From Caulobacter segnis ATCC 21756 (GTDB lineage Bacteria; Pseudomonadota; Alphaproteobacteria; Caulobacterales; Caulobacteraceae), in NCBI RefSeq assembly GCF_000092285.1, contig NC_014100.1, positions 2,914,001-2,978,000 of the forward strand: a DNA stretch of 64,000 nucleotides, given 5' to 3'. Shown piece by piece: positions 9,113 to 17,863 of this stretch (position 1 is its first letter; each line of letters opens with the position of its first letter). The position numbers and the translations under genes are program-made. Below the pieces are notes generated by a model, which was not told where the DNA came from, did no database searches, and saw only the letters and a list, made by a program, of their open reading frames with translations.

Positions 9113-9630
9113 ACCGCCGGCGCGGGCGCGCTGAAGGCCAGGACGTCGTCCTTCCAGTCCGCCTCGGCGATCAACCCGCCCAGCATCTTCTGCAAGGCGC
9201 GCGTCATCGCGGCCTGCTCTTCCGGGGTTAGGTTCGCGCACACGTCGTGGTTCAAAGGGCGGATCTCGGCCCGGATATTGGCCAGCAGCGCGCGGCCGTT
9301 CTCGGTCAGACGAATGACGACGATGCGTCGGTCGGCGGACGAGGTCTCGCGCTGGACCAGACCGTCGGCGATCAGGCTGTCGATCGAGCGGGTCAGGGTG
9401 GTGCGATCGGTGGCCGAGAGCTTGGCCAGGCGGGTCATCGACAGATCGCCGAACCGGCGCAGCGAGATCATCGCCACCCACTTGGCGAAAGTCAGGCCGT
9501 GGCGCGCCAGCAGATCGGTCGCCATCGCGCGCCGGTGCTGCTCGGTCTGGTAAAGCAGGTAACTCAGATAACTCGGCAGCGGCAGCGCATGGTCCTCGAC
9601 CATCCCCGCGCGCTCTTCCCCCTCACGCAT
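9109..9630 (-). CDS. MarR-family transcriptional regulator
   Basis: 173 residues. The central winged helix-turn-helix shows MTRLAKLSATDRTTLTRSIDSLIADGLVQRETSSADRRIVVIRLTENGR, the standard MarR recognition helix and DRR wing. N- and C-terminal helices would form the dimer interface. ATG 9630 is preferred; a GTG at 9648 in frame is possible, and no good ribosome site marks either. Converges on arfB with stops overlapping in CTAG. No obvious target operon is adjacent, so its ligand and targets are unknown. Confidence 0.88.
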   Translation of the reverse strand: MREGEERAGMVEDHALPLPSYLSYLLYQTEQHRRAMATDLLARHGLTFAKWVAMISLRRFGDLSMTRLAKLSATDRTTLTRSIDSLIADGLVQRETSSADRRIVVIRLTENGRALLANIRAEIRPLNHDVCANLTPEEQAAMTRALQKMLGGLIAEADWKDDVLAFSAPAPAV

Positions 9631-9710
9631 AATCGTTTCGCCCCCCACAAAGCGGCGCTCTGTCTGTCATAAGGTTAACGACCACGCAATCAGCGCGGCC
9701 GTAACGGAAA

Positions 9711-9739
9711 CGAAAAACCCCGCGAAAGGCTTCGCGGGG
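9711..9739 (-). terminator. Rho-independent terminator
   Basis: CCCCGCGAA (9718-9726) pairs with TTCGCGGGG (9731-9739) around AGGC. On the minus strand it is followed by a T5 run (9717-9713), so it ends transcripts of the 71-residue protein gene and perhaps gcrA. Confidence 0.85.
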
Positions 9740-9794
9740 TCGGATCGTTCAATCTAGGCGGGAATTGGACCACCTAACACGGCGGCTGGGAGGG

Positions 9795-10010
9795 TCAGGC
9801 GTCGACGGCGGCCCGATTGCGGTTGCGGCCGCGGGTCAACCAGTCGTCGGGATAGGTCTCGCGCACGGTGATCGACTTGAACTGGGTGACCGGGATCTCG
9901 GCGTGGTCACCGGGGTTAAGGTCGCGCGACACCGAGTGGCCGGCGAACTCCTCGATAATGGTGATCACTTGGCTGCTGCCGGCGGCGTTTTCGATCAGGA
10001 CCATGTTCAT
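9795..10010 (-). CDS. Small hypothetical protein (71 residues)
   Basis: Reads MNMVLIENAAGSSQVITII at the start and ends with a basic RGRNRNRAAVDA. It has no signal peptide or membrane segment, and the balanced beta-prone composition looks like a real small cytosolic protein. It follows gcrA by 49 bases on the same strand and is followed by a good terminator, which supports its being the last gene of a gcrA transcript. I do not recognise the family. Confidence 0.65.
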   Translation of the reverse strand: MNMVLIENAAGSSQVITIIEEFAGHSVSRDLNPGDHAEIPVTQFKSITVRETYPDDWLTRGRNRNRAAVDA

Positions 10011-10059
10011 GAGATTGTCTCGGCGATCGTGCGTGATGGGGGAGGACGGGTGGTCGAGC

Positions 10060-10566
10060 TCAGCCGAGGTTGGGCTGGACGCGCTTGTCGTTGACGCCTT
10101 TCAAGGCCCAGGCTTCGAGGGCTTCGTTCGAGCCGACCCGGCGGAAGGCGCCCTGGCTGTGCTGCTCGCAGTAGGAGCCGCGGGCGCTGACCTTGGGACG
10201 ACCGCAGAAGCCGAAATCCTGGCTGTCGGGGTGGCCGATCGGCCAGCGGCAGGAATGAGCGCCCAGGCCCAGGATGCCGGAGGTCGGCAGCAGATCCTCT
10301 TCGACGCGTTCGAACGTCGGAATCTGGCGCGCCGCGGTCGTCGCCTCACGGACCGGACGCTGGCGGGAGGCCATGCGCGACGGGACGCGGATGGAAGAGG
10401 CGCGCTGGCGCACCGGGGTTTCACGGACCGTAATGCCCAGGCGGTGCACCTTGCCGATCACCGCGCTGCGGCTGACGCCGCCCAGTTGCCGCGCGACCTG
10501 GCTCGCGCTGAGGCCCTCCAGCCACAGCTTCTTGAGGGTCGCTGTGCGTTCTTCGCTCCAGTCCAT
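10060..10566 (-). CDS. gcrA: Cell-cycle regulator GcrA
   Basis: 168 residues. The start MDWSEERTATLKKLWLEGLS and the helix-turn-helix SASQVARQLGGVSRSAVIGKVHRLGI define GcrA. The C-terminal part (GILGLGAHSCRWPIGHP, FCGRP) is the domain that contacts the sigma-70 factor. In Caulobacter it acts as a sigma-bound activator of S-phase genes with GANTC sites methylated by CcrM. The frame is open to 10644, but ATG 10566 gives the canonical N-terminus. The upstream gap has a candidate promoter overlapped by a CtrA-like half-site pair and a GAATC site. Confidence 0.97.
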   Translation of the reverse strand: MDWSEERTATLKKLWLEGLSASQVARQLGGVSRSAVIGKVHRLGITVRETPVRQRASSIRVPSRMASRQRPVREATTAARQIPTFERVEEDLLPTSGILGLGAHSCRWPIGHPDSQDFGFCGRPKVSARGSYCEQHSQGAFRRVGSNEALEAWALKGVNDKRVQPNLG

Positions 10567-10614
10567 GATCTTGTTTCCCAGCCCTGCCCGGAGCCAGCCC
10601 GCTCCGTAGGAAAA

Positions 10615-10696
10615 GGGGTAAGATTTATGGTTAACGAGCGTCAAATGGTTATGTGCGAACCCACGGTTTGCGATTTCACTTTTCGCTTAGAGAATC
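10615..10696 (-). promoter_or_regulatory. Candidate gcrA control region (CtrA-like site, -35 element, GANTC)
   Basis: On the minus strand TTTG-N7-TTAAC (10645-10630) matches one and a half arms of the CtrA box TTAA-N7-TTAA. It overlaps a TTGACG -35-like hexamer (10644-10639), with an AT-rich AAATCTTACC about 17 bases on. A GAATC (CcrM) site lies at 10692-10696. Overlap of CtrA and -35 would fit CtrA repression of gcrA known in C. crescentus. The assignment is by eye only. Confidence 0.45.
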
Positions 10697-10836
10697 ACAT
10701 AGATATCGCCAATTGTCGCAGGCTTGACCGTTAGGGACCCTTGTTAGGTGACAAGGCCGGGGCCCAGATTTTATAAGGTTTTGGAATGCGTCGCGGCGTC
10801 GCAGAGCCCGCGACGAAACGTCAGCCGGGAACCCTT

Positions 10837-11343
10837 ATGCGCACGCTGAAACTGACCGCCTTCGCCGCGCTCGCCGTCGCCCTCGTCGCCTGCTCGAAGG
10901 ATGGCGGGAGCTCCTCGGAGGCGCCGGCGGATGCGCCGGCCTCGGCGCCCGCGGCCGCCGCCCCCACCGACGTCGAAAAGGCCGCGGCCCTGGCCGCCCT
11001 GCCCGCCCCGTACAACACCGGCGACCTCGCCAACGGCCAGAGCAAGTTCGCGCTTTGCCGCTCGTGCCATACGATCACCGAAGGCGGTCCGGACCTGACC
11101 GGCCCCAACCTCTATGGCGTCTTCGGCCGAAAGGCGGGCGCCAAGGCGGGCTACAGCTATTCCGACGTCGTGAAGGCGGCCGGCTTCACCTGGGACGCCG
11201 AGCACCTGGACAAGTGGCTGGCCGATCCGCGCGGCTTCATGCCGGGCACCAAGATGACCTTCGCCGGCCTCAAGAACCCGAAGGATCGGATCGACCTGAT
11301 CGCCTATCTGAAGGTCGAAACGGGCTACAAACCGGCGCCATAG
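10837..11343 (+). CDS. Lipoprotein class I cytochrome c
   Basis: 168 residues. A lipobox (ALVAC) near residue 19 is followed by an Ala/Pro/Ser-rich tether of about 30 residues. The haem motif CRSCHT sits in the block SKFALCRSCHTITEGGPDL, with GPNLYGVFGRKAG after it and the likely Met ligand in PGTKMTFAGLKNPKDRIDLIAYLK. This is the mitochondrial-like class I fold, tethered to the membrane on the periplasmic side, probably carrying electrons to a terminal oxidase. Divergent from gcrA. A SnoaL-like gene begins 2 bases after its stop. Confidence 0.9.
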   Translation: MRTLKLTAFAALAVALVACSKDGGSSSEAPADAPASAPAAAAPTDVEKAAALAALPAPYNTGDLANGQSKFALCRSCHTITEGGPDLTGPNLYGVFGRKAGAKAGYSYSDVVKAAGFTWDAEHLDKWLADPRGFMPGTKMTFAGLKNPKDRIDLIAYLKVETGYKPAP

Positions 11344-11345
11344 CT

Positions 11346-11732
11346 GTGAGACCCGCTCCACCCGACATCCAGGCGCGGGTCGAGCGCCTCTACGACGCCA
11401 ACCAGCGGCGTGACTTCGAGGCGTTCCGCGCCCTGGTCCACCCCACTCTGGAGTGGCCGGATGTGACGCGCGGAGGAACGCTCACCAACCCCGAGGCGGT
11501 CCGTGAGTACTGGGCCTACAACGATCGCGGACTTCGGGTCGAGATGGCGCCGGTCAAGGCGGAGATCGACGACGAGGGCCGCATCGTCGTCCTGGCCAAT
11601 CAGGTCGTCTGGAATCTGGCGGGCAAGCTCTGGTCGGATCTGATGGTCCGGCACCGCTACACGCTGCGCGAGGGTCTGTTCTGGCGTCTCGAATTGCTCG
11701 AGGTCGATCGCCCGTCGAGGAAAGACCCTTAA
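11346..11732 (+). CDS. SnoaL/NTF2-like domain protein
   Basis: 128 residues. The opening RVERLYDANQRRDFEAFRALVHPTLEWPDV and the ending in alternating strands (MVRHRYTLREGLFWRLELLEV) fit the cone-shaped NTF2-like fold of the SnoaL group, used for small-molecule binding or isomerisation. Start GTG 11346 directly follows the cytochrome stop. Function is unknown; only the fold is suggested. Confidence 0.75.
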   Translation: MRPAPPDIQARVERLYDANQRRDFEAFRALVHPTLEWPDVTRGGTLTNPEAVREYWAYNDRGLRVEMAPVKAEIDDEGRIVVLANQVVWNLAGKLWSDLMVRHRYTLREGLFWRLELLEVDRPSRKDP

Positions 11733-11788
11733 AGTCCTAGCGGGCGAGCGCGCCGGGGGAGGTCTCCGCCGACGCGCTCCAGAGAGGT

Positions 11789-14700
11789 CTAGGCCGGCGT
11801 GCTTTCGCCCTCGCCGTTCTTTTCCCTGGCCTCGTACTCCTCGATCTGCCGCGCCATCCATTCGGGCGACTTCGTGAAGCGCGCCAGCAGGTTGTAGAAG
11901 ACCGGCACCACGAACAGCGTCAGCAGGGTGGCGACGATCGCGCCCATGAAGATGACCGAACCGATGGTTTGGCGGCTGCCGGCGCCGGCCCCTGTCCACA
12001 GCATCAGCGGCAGCGCGCCCATGGCCGTGGCGATCGAGGTCATGACGATCGGACGCAGGCGCAGCGCGGCGGCCTCGATGACCGCCTCGCGGATCTTCAG
12101 GCCTTCGTCGCGCAGCTGGTTGGCGAACTCGACGATCAGGATGCCGTTCTTGGCCGCGATGCCCACCAGGATGATCAGGCCGATCTGGCTGTAGGTGTTG
12201 ATGGTCGAGCCCATCACCAAGAGCCCGAACAGGCCGCCCAGCACCGCCAGGGGCACGGTCAGCATGATGACGGCCGGGTGGATCCAGCTCTCGAACTGCG
12301 CCGCCAGCACCAGGAAGACCAGCAGCAGCGCGAACCCGAAGGCGATGCCGACCGCGCCGGAGGCTTCCAGATAGTCCTTGGCCTGCCCGCCCCATTTGAC
12401 GCTGACCCCGGGCGTCGGATGGGCGTCGGCCTGAGCCTGCAGGAAGCGCACGGCCTCCTCGACCGTAAAGCCGGGTGCGAGTTGGGCCGTCAGGGTGACT
12501 GAACGCAGGCGGTCCACGCGCGGACGGTCGGGCGTGTCGCCCCGGAGCTGCGTCGTAACCACGGTCGACAGCGGCACCAGGGTCCCGGCCTGGGTGCGAA
12601 CCTGCAGCTGGTTGAGATTGTCGATGCTGCGGCGTTGCTCCAGCTCGGACTGCAGGATGACGTCGTATTCCTGGCCGTTCTTGATGTAGGTGGTGGCGCG
12701 GCGCGAGCCGAACATGGTCTCGAGCGCGCGGCCGATCGACTGGGTCGAGACGCCCAGGCTGGCGGCCTTGTCGCGATCGATCTGCACCGACAGGCGCGGC
12801 GATGTCGGCTCATAGTCGATCCGGGGACGCGAGAAGCCCGGATTCTCCTGCGCGGCGGCCAGGATCGGCTCAAGCCATTTGGCCAGCTGGACATAGTCGT
12901 TACCGACGGCGATCAGGTCGACATTGGTGCCCCCGCCGCCACCGCCGCCGCGCTGAAACGCCCCACGAACCGAGGCGACGGCGCGCGCGCCGGTGATCTT
13001 GCTGAGGGTCTTGTTCAGTTCGGCGGCGACCTCATCGGCCGTCTTGTCACGCTCGCCCCAGTCCTTGAGCACCAGCACCCCGTTGCCGGTGTTGAACTGA
13101 CTCTGACCAAAGCGCGGCACGGCGATGATCGTCCGGTCGGCCACGCCCTCGGCGCGGTACTTGGCCAGCTCCTTCTCGACCTGGTCGGCGATCTTGGAGG
13201 TGTAGTCGAAGCCCGCGCCTTCCGGACCGCTGATCGAGACGTCGACGCGGCCACGGTCCTCGGCCGGCACCATTTCCTTGGGCAGGGCGATGAACAGACC
13301 CGTCGCCGCGCCCGCCAGAACCAGCACCATCAAGCCCGTGGCCCAGCCCGCCGCCCGCGCGCCCAGCAAGGTCTCCAGCGAGTTGCGATAGCTGTCGCGC
13401 AGCTTGTCCATCGCGAAGTCGACGCGGCGCGCCAACCAGCCTTCGCCATGGGCGGGCTTCAGCAGCTTGGACGCCAGCATCGGCGACAGGGTGAAGGCCA
13501 GCAGCGCCGAGAAGCCGACGGCGGCGGCGATCGCCACGGCCAGCTCAACGAACAGCCGGCCGGTATAGCCCGGCAGGAACATCAGCGGGGCGAACACCGA
13601 GATCAGAACGATGGTGGTGGCCACGACGGCGAAGAAGACCTGCCGCGTGCCGCGCAGGGCCGCGACGGGCGCGGGCTCGCCCTCGTCCACCCGGCGCTGG
13701 ATATTCTCGACCACGACGATGGCGTCGTCGACCACCAGGCCGACCGCCAGCACCAGGGCCAACAGCGTCAGCAGGTTCAGCGAGAAGCCGAGGGGCGCCA
13801 GGACGATGAAGGTCGAGAGAATGCAGATCGGGGCGACGATCGACGGGATCAGGGCCGAACGCCAGCTGCCCAGGAAGAGCAGGTTCACCAGGGCGACCAG
13901 GGCCACCGAGATGCCCATGGTGATCCAGACCTCGTGGATCGCCTCGGCGGTGAAGATCGAGTTGTCGACCGCCTTGATCAGCTGGGTGCCGGGCGGCAGC
14001 GTCTCGTTGATCGACTTGATCTCCTGGTCCACGACCTTGGAGATGGCCACGTCGTTGGCCTGGGACTGGCGGGTCAGGAAGATGCCGACCTGGTTTTGGC
14101 CGTTGCCCCGGAAGATCTTGCGGCGCTCGTCGGCGCCCTCCTCAACCCGGGCGATCTCGCCCAGTCGCACCACGAACCCGTTGGCGTCGGCGGCGCGCAC
14201 CGGCAGTTGGACGAAGTCCTCGGGCTTCGAATAGGCGCGGCTGACGCGGATCGTGAAGTCCTTGGCGGAGCTCTCCAGCGAACCGGCCGGGAGCTCGACG
14301 TTCTCGCTGTTCAGCGCGGTCTCGACGTCGTCCACCGTCACGCCGCGCGCGGCCATGGCGTCCGGATTGAGCCAGATCCGCATGGCGTAGAGCTGACCGT
14401 TCAGGCCGGCCTGGGCCACGCCCGGAACCGTCGACATCCGCTCGACCAGATAGCGGTCGGCGTAGTCGGCCAGCTCCAGCGGCGACAGGGTCGACGAGGT
14501 CAGGTTCAGGATGATGATCGGCGAGCTGTCGGCGTTGGCCTTGGCGATCTGCGGCGGATCGGCCTGATCGGGCAGGTTCGAGGCGACCCGGCTGACGGCG
14601 TCGCGGACATCGTTGGCCGCGTCGTCGAGGTCACGATCCAAGGTGAAGGTGATGTTGATCTGCGAGCGACCGTCGCGCGACGACGAGTTCACCCGGTCGA

Positions 14701-14926
14701 TGCCCTGGATACCCGCCACCTGGCGCTCGATCACCTGGGTGATGCGCTCTTCGATGACTTCGGCGGATGCGCCGCGGTAGCTGGTCGAAACGGAGACGAC
14801 CGGCGGGTCGACGTTCGGCAGTTCACGGATCGGCAGGCCCGTGAAGGCGGCCAGGCCGATGACGCAAAGAATGATCGCCGCGACGGCGGCGAAGACCGGA
14901 CGACGGACGGAGAGGTCGGAAATCAT
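11789..14926 (-). CDS. RND multidrug efflux transporter, inner-membrane pump subunit
   Basis: 1045 residues, the normal AcrB/MexB-class length. The start MISDLSVRRPVFAAVAAI is the usual first membrane helix. Proton-relay aspartates lie in VGLVVDDAIVVVENIQRR (about 400), and two large periplasmic loops and 12 membrane helices are evident from the hydropathy. It exports hydrophobic compounds using proton motive force together with an adaptor and an outer-membrane channel. Its ATG shares a base with the stop of the adaptor gene upstream. No outer-membrane channel gene is in the operon, so a shared TolC-type channel encoded elsewhere is expected. Confidence 0.95.
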   Translation of the reverse strand: MISDLSVRRPVFAAVAAIILCVIGLAAFTGLPIRELPNVDPPVVSVSTSYRGASAEVIEERITQVIERQVAGIQGIDRVNSSSRDGRSQINITFTLDRDLDDAANDVRDAVSRVASNLPDQADPPQIAKANADSSPIIILNLTSSTLSPLELADYADRYLVERMSTVPGVAQAGLNGQLYAMRIWLNPDAMAARGVTVDDVETALNSENVELPAGSLESSAKDFTIRVSRAYSKPEDFVQLPVRAADANGFVVRLGEIARVEEGADERRKIFRGNGQNQVGIFLTRQSQANDVAISKVVDQEIKSINETLPPGTQLIKAVDNSIFTAEAIHEVWITMGISVALVALVNLLFLGSWRSALIPSIVAPICILSTFIVLAPLGFSLNLLTLLALVLAVGLVVDDAIVVVENIQRRVDEGEPAPVAALRGTRQVFFAVVATTIVLISVFAPLMFLPGYTGRLFVELAVAIAAAVGFSALLAFTLSPMLASKLLKPAHGEGWLARRVDFAMDKLRDSYRNSLETLLGARAAGWATGLMVLVLAGAATGLFIALPKEMVPAEDRGRVDVSISGPEGAGFDYTSKIADQVEKELAKYRAEGVADRTIIAVPRFGQSQFNTGNGVLVLKDWGERDKTADEVAAELNKTLSKITGARAVASVRGAFQRGGGGGGGTNVDLIAVGNDYVQLAKWLEPILAAAQENPGFSRPRIDYEPTSPRLSVQIDRDKAASLGVSTQSIGRALETMFGSRRATTYIKNGQEYDVILQSELEQRRSIDNLNQLQVRTQAGTLVPLSTVVTTQLRGDTPDRPRVDRLRSVTLTAQLAPGFTVEEAVRFLQAQADAHPTPGVSVKWGGQAKDYLEASGAVGIAFGFALLLVFLVLAAQFESWIHPAVIMLTVPLAVLGGLFGLLVMGSTINTYSQIGLIILVGIAAKNGILIVEFANQLRDEGLKIREAVIEAAALRLRPIVMTSIATAMGALPLMLWTGAGAGSRQTIGSVIFMGAIVATLLTLFVVPVFYNLLARFTKSPEWMARQIEEYEAREKNGEGESTPA

Positions 14927-16032
14927 CAGCGGGCCTTGCGCTCGCCGCCGTTACCCGGCTTGCCCTGGCCGCCGCCGACGGGCGCGCCGTCCTGGACGCG
15001 GTTCAGGCCGTCCGCGACGATCTTGTCGCCGACCTTGAGCCCCGACTGGATCTCGACATAGCCGCCTTGATCGAGGCCGGTCGCGACGTTGGTCCGGCGC
15101 GCGATCTGGCCCTTGGGTCCCTGGGTGATCAGGAAGACGGAAGCCTGGGTTCCTTCGAATTGGACAGCCGCTTCGGGCACGGCGACCGAAGTCCTCACGC
15201 CCTGGTCGATCGCGACCTTGACCAACATGCCCGGGCGCATCCGGCCTTCGGGATTGGGAAACTCGGCGCGGGCCTTGATGGCGCGGGTCGCCGGGTCGAT
15301 GCGGGTGTCGATCTGGGCGATTCGTCCTTGGAAGGCCTCGCCCGGCAGCGCGTCCGGACGCGCCATGATCGGCAGACCAATGCGCAGGGTCGTCAGGTAC
15401 CGGTCGGGAATCGAGAAATCGACGCGGATCACCGAGACGTCATCCAGGGTGGCGATCGCCGTCCCCGGGCTGATCAGCGTGCCGGGGGCGATGTCGGAGA
15501 TGCCGACCTTGCCCGAGAACGGCGCGCGGATCACACGATCCAGCTTTTGCGCCTGGGCCGAGCCGACCACCGCCCGCGCCGTCTCCAGCGAGGCCAAATA
15601 TTGCTCGGCGGTGGCGCGGGGGGCGATGCCCTTGTCCGCCAGGGTCTTCCAGCGCTGATAGTCACGCTCGGCCTGGGCCAGGCGGGCGCGCGCCTCGGAA
15701 ATGCCGGCGTTCTCCTGGTCAGCCTTCAGCTCGACCAGAACCTGGCCACGCGACACGGTCTGGCCGTCCGAGAAGTGGACGGCGGTGATCAGCTCCGCGG
15801 TGTTCGACGTGATGGTGACCGACTGGCGACCCTTGGCGACACCGAGCACCTCGATGCGATCCGTGAACAGACGCTGTCCGACCACCAGCTGGGAAACGGG
15901 CGTGGCGCGTCCGCCACCGCCGCCGGCGCCCTGCTTCTCCTTGCCGCCGAAGGCGAGTTTCGCCCCGCCGACGACCAGCATCAGAACGACGGCGACCAGG
16001 GCCACGACGAGAAAGAAGTGCCTGCGGATCAA
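14926..16032 (-). CDS. RND efflux periplasmic adaptor subunit (membrane fusion protein)
   Basis: About 368 residues. An N-terminal membrane anchor (FFLVVALVAVVLMLVVGG) and glycine-rich linker precede barrel-sandwich and hairpin segments: LVELKADQENAGISEARARLAQAERDYQRW, then VIRAPFSGKVGISDIAPGTLISPG and GMLVKVAID. It links the RND pump to the outer-membrane channel. Start is TTG 16032, supported by GGAG 8 bases upstream. The C-terminus ends in a Gly/Lys/Arg-rich tail. First gene of the two-gene operon. Confidence 0.92.
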   Translation of the reverse strand: MIRRHFFLVVALVAVVLMLVVGGAKLAFGGKEKQGAGGGGGRATPVSQLVVGQRLFTDRIEVLGVAKGRQSVTITSNTAELITAVHFSDGQTVSRGQVLVELKADQENAGISEARARLAQAERDYQRWKTLADKGIAPRATAEQYLASLETARAVVGSAQAQKLDRVIRAPFSGKVGISDIAPGTLISPGTAIATLDDVSVIRVDFSIPDRYLTTLRIGLPIMARPDALPGEAFQGRIAQIDTRIDPATRAIKARAEFPNPEGRMRPGMLVKVAIDQGVRTSVAVPEAAVQFEGTQASVFLITQGPKGQIARRTNVATGLDQGGYVEIQSGLKVGDKIVADGLNRVQDGAPVGGGQGKPGNGGERKAR

Positions 16033-16147
16033 CGAACGGCTCCGGGCGCCAAGAATGGCGAAGTTATAGGTGCGGCGAGATATGACCGCAGCCTAAAGCG
16101 GCGTCCAGTGACAGGCGGATGACTGACTGTTGCAAGCCTGAAACAAG

Positions 16148-16990
16148 CTAGAAGCGGCGCCACAAGCCAAGGACGACGCCACGGTCCCGAGCGGTCTCCC
16201 GGCCGGATACCGTATCGCGCCATCCGGCCTGCACGCTCCAGTCGCCGAACGCCCGCGCCACCGAGATCTCACCCTTGACCCAACGCGCGTCCAGGCCGTC
16301 GCGATCCGCCTGTCCGGCATAGACCTGAGCCAAGATCAGCCAGGCTTTGGCGGGCCTGAGGCCGAGGGTCGCATCCAGCCGGGTTTCGTCCGCCAGGCCA
16401 TGACGCTTGAGGCGCGCGGCCTCCAGGTCGACGAAGGCCTCGCGTCCGCGCCACACGGCCGAGCGGCCGTAGAGGACGCGCGCCTCAAGATCGAGACTCC
16501 CCTTCCCCGGCGCCGCGTAGCCCGCGTTTCGGCCGACGCCCGCCTCGCCGGCGCCCAGATAAACGGCAAGCGATGACCGGGGACCGCGCTGCGCGGCCCA
16601 GCGAATCCCCGCCTCGACCGGTCCGCGACCGGAATAGGAGACCCAGCGGTCATGGCCGCGAGTCGCGCCGGCCTTAGCCTGCAAGGTCAGGCGCGATGTC
16701 AGGCCTCGCTCGACGAACACCGACAGGGTCTCGTCCCGCCGCCCGTCGATCGCGACCAGGTTCGCGTTCGGATCGTATCCCTGTTCCGCCGTGGTCCGCT
16801 CGTACTTGACGATCGCCTGCGTTCGGCCCGGCTCCATGGGCCATGCGCCGGCCGACGCGTTGGTCGCGCCCAGACAAGACAAAGCCGCCGCGGCCCAAAG
16901 GAACGCGGCGGCCCTGGACGTCTTGGACGACGCGTCTACTCCGCGTAGCCGGGCAGCTCGCGGTCCAGCTTTCTCAGGCAGCCGGGCCAC
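16148..16990 (-). CDS. Secreted, probably outer-membrane beta-barrel protein
   Basis: About 280 residues. A signal peptide is seen (FLWAAAALSCLGATNASA, cleavage before GAWPMEPGRT). The mature part alternates aromatic/hydrophobic and charged residues in short strands (RLTLQAKAGATRG, DLEARVLYGRSAVW, WLILAQVYAGQADRD) and ends in WRRF with a terminal aromatic residue, as outer-membrane barrels do. The start is probably GTG 16990 inside the aldolase gene, giving a 55-base overlap; no start codon lies between the aldolase stop and the signal peptide core. Specific function unknown. Confidence 0.7.
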   Translation of the reverse strand: MARLPEKAGPRAARLRGVDASSKTSRAAAFLWAAAALSCLGATNASAGAWPMEPGRTQAIVKYERTTAEQGYDPNANLVAIDGRRDETLSVFVERGLTSRLTLQAKAGATRGHDRWVSYSGRGPVEAGIRWAAQRGPRSSLAVYLGAGEAGVGRNAGYAAPGKGSLDLEARVLYGRSAVWRGREAFVDLEAARLKRHGLADETRLDATLGLRPAKAWLILAQVYAGQADRDGLDARWVKGEISVARAFGDWSVQAGWRDTVSGRETARDRGVVLGLWRRF

Positions 16991-17709
16991 GCCAGACCGC
17001 CGATCATCCCCATGCCCATGCCGGTCTGGCGACGCACCTCCTCCTGGGCGCCGTCGGGCGCCAGAAGGACGTTGTCGCGTCCGATCGACAGAGCCATCAC
17101 CTGCTGCGCGCACGCCCGCTCCAGGAAGAACATCCCCAACCAGCACTCGGCCGCGCTGGCGCCCACGGACAGGGTGCCGTGGTTGCGCAGCATCATCAGC
17201 TTCTTGTCGCCCAGGTCGGCCACCAGCCGTTCCCGCTCGTCCAAGTTGAGCGCGATTCCTTCATAGTCGTGATAGGCGAGTTGGGGCAAGACGATCAATG
17301 CGTGTTGCGTCAACGGCAGCAGCCCTTCGCGGTGCGCGGAGACAGCAACGCCCTGATCTGAGTGCAAATGCATCACGTAGTGGGCGTCTTCGCGCGCGGC
17401 GTGGACGGCCGAGTGGATCGTGAAGCCCGCCGGATTGATGTAGTACGGCGTCTTGTCGATGACGTTTCCGTCGAGATCGACCTTCACCAGGCACGAGGCG
17501 GTCATCTCGCCGAAGAACATGCCATACGGGTTGATCAGGAAATGGTGCTCGGGTCCCGGGATGCGGGCCGAGATGTGGGTGAAGATCATGTCGTCCCAGC
17601 CGTGCAGGGCGACCAGGCGGTAGAGCGCCGCCAGATCCACGCGCGCCTGCCATTCGGCGTCGCTGACCTTGCCCTTCAGGGATGTAATCGGCAGAGAGCC
17701 GTCGGCCAT
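16936..17709 (-). CDS. Class II aldolase/adducin family protein
   Basis: 257 residues. The metal-binding set is present: MHLHSDQGVAVSAHREG provides the HxH pair and LRNHGTLSVGA the third His, with the family block NPYGMFFGEMTAS before it. Members cleave or isomerise sugar phosphates, or act on related hydroxy-acids, with zinc. Start ATG 17709 has GGGAGG 5 bases upstream. Divergent from the DUF969 operon. Substrate not predictable. Confidence 0.88.
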   Translation of the reverse strand: MADGSLPITSLKGKVSDAEWQARVDLAALYRLVALHGWDDMIFTHISARIPGPEHHFLINPYGMFFGEMTASCLVKVDLDGNVIDKTPYYINPAGFTIHSAVHAAREDAHYVMHLHSDQGVAVSAHREGLLPLTQHALIVLPQLAYHDYEGIALNLDERERLVADLGDKKLMMLRNHGTLSVGASAAECWLGMFFLERACAQQVMALSIGRDNVLLAPDGAQEEVRRQTGMGMGMIGGLAWPGCLRKLDRELPGYAE

Positions 17710-17863
17710 GGGTGCCTCCCGTAGGTTATCGTTGTTGACTTGAGCGTCGCGCCGAGGCGCCGGGGCGTCAAGTCCAACCTCGCGAATGAGGTTTGGCGCT
17801 ATTGTCTTGCCAGTCTCGCCGCGTCGTCGGACGTTCGCCGCGAACACGGGGAGTCGTCGGGGG

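Noticed and set aside
12635..15061. An 808-residue open frame opposite the RND pump gene
   Set aside because: It is a shadow of the high-GC RND coding strand; composition is Arg/Gly/Asp/Gln-rich and without domains.
17736..17780. GACTTGA...TCAAGTC inverted repeat in the aldolase/DUF969 gap
   Set aside because: Arms are only 7 bp with a long spacer and are imperfect when extended, so chance is likely.
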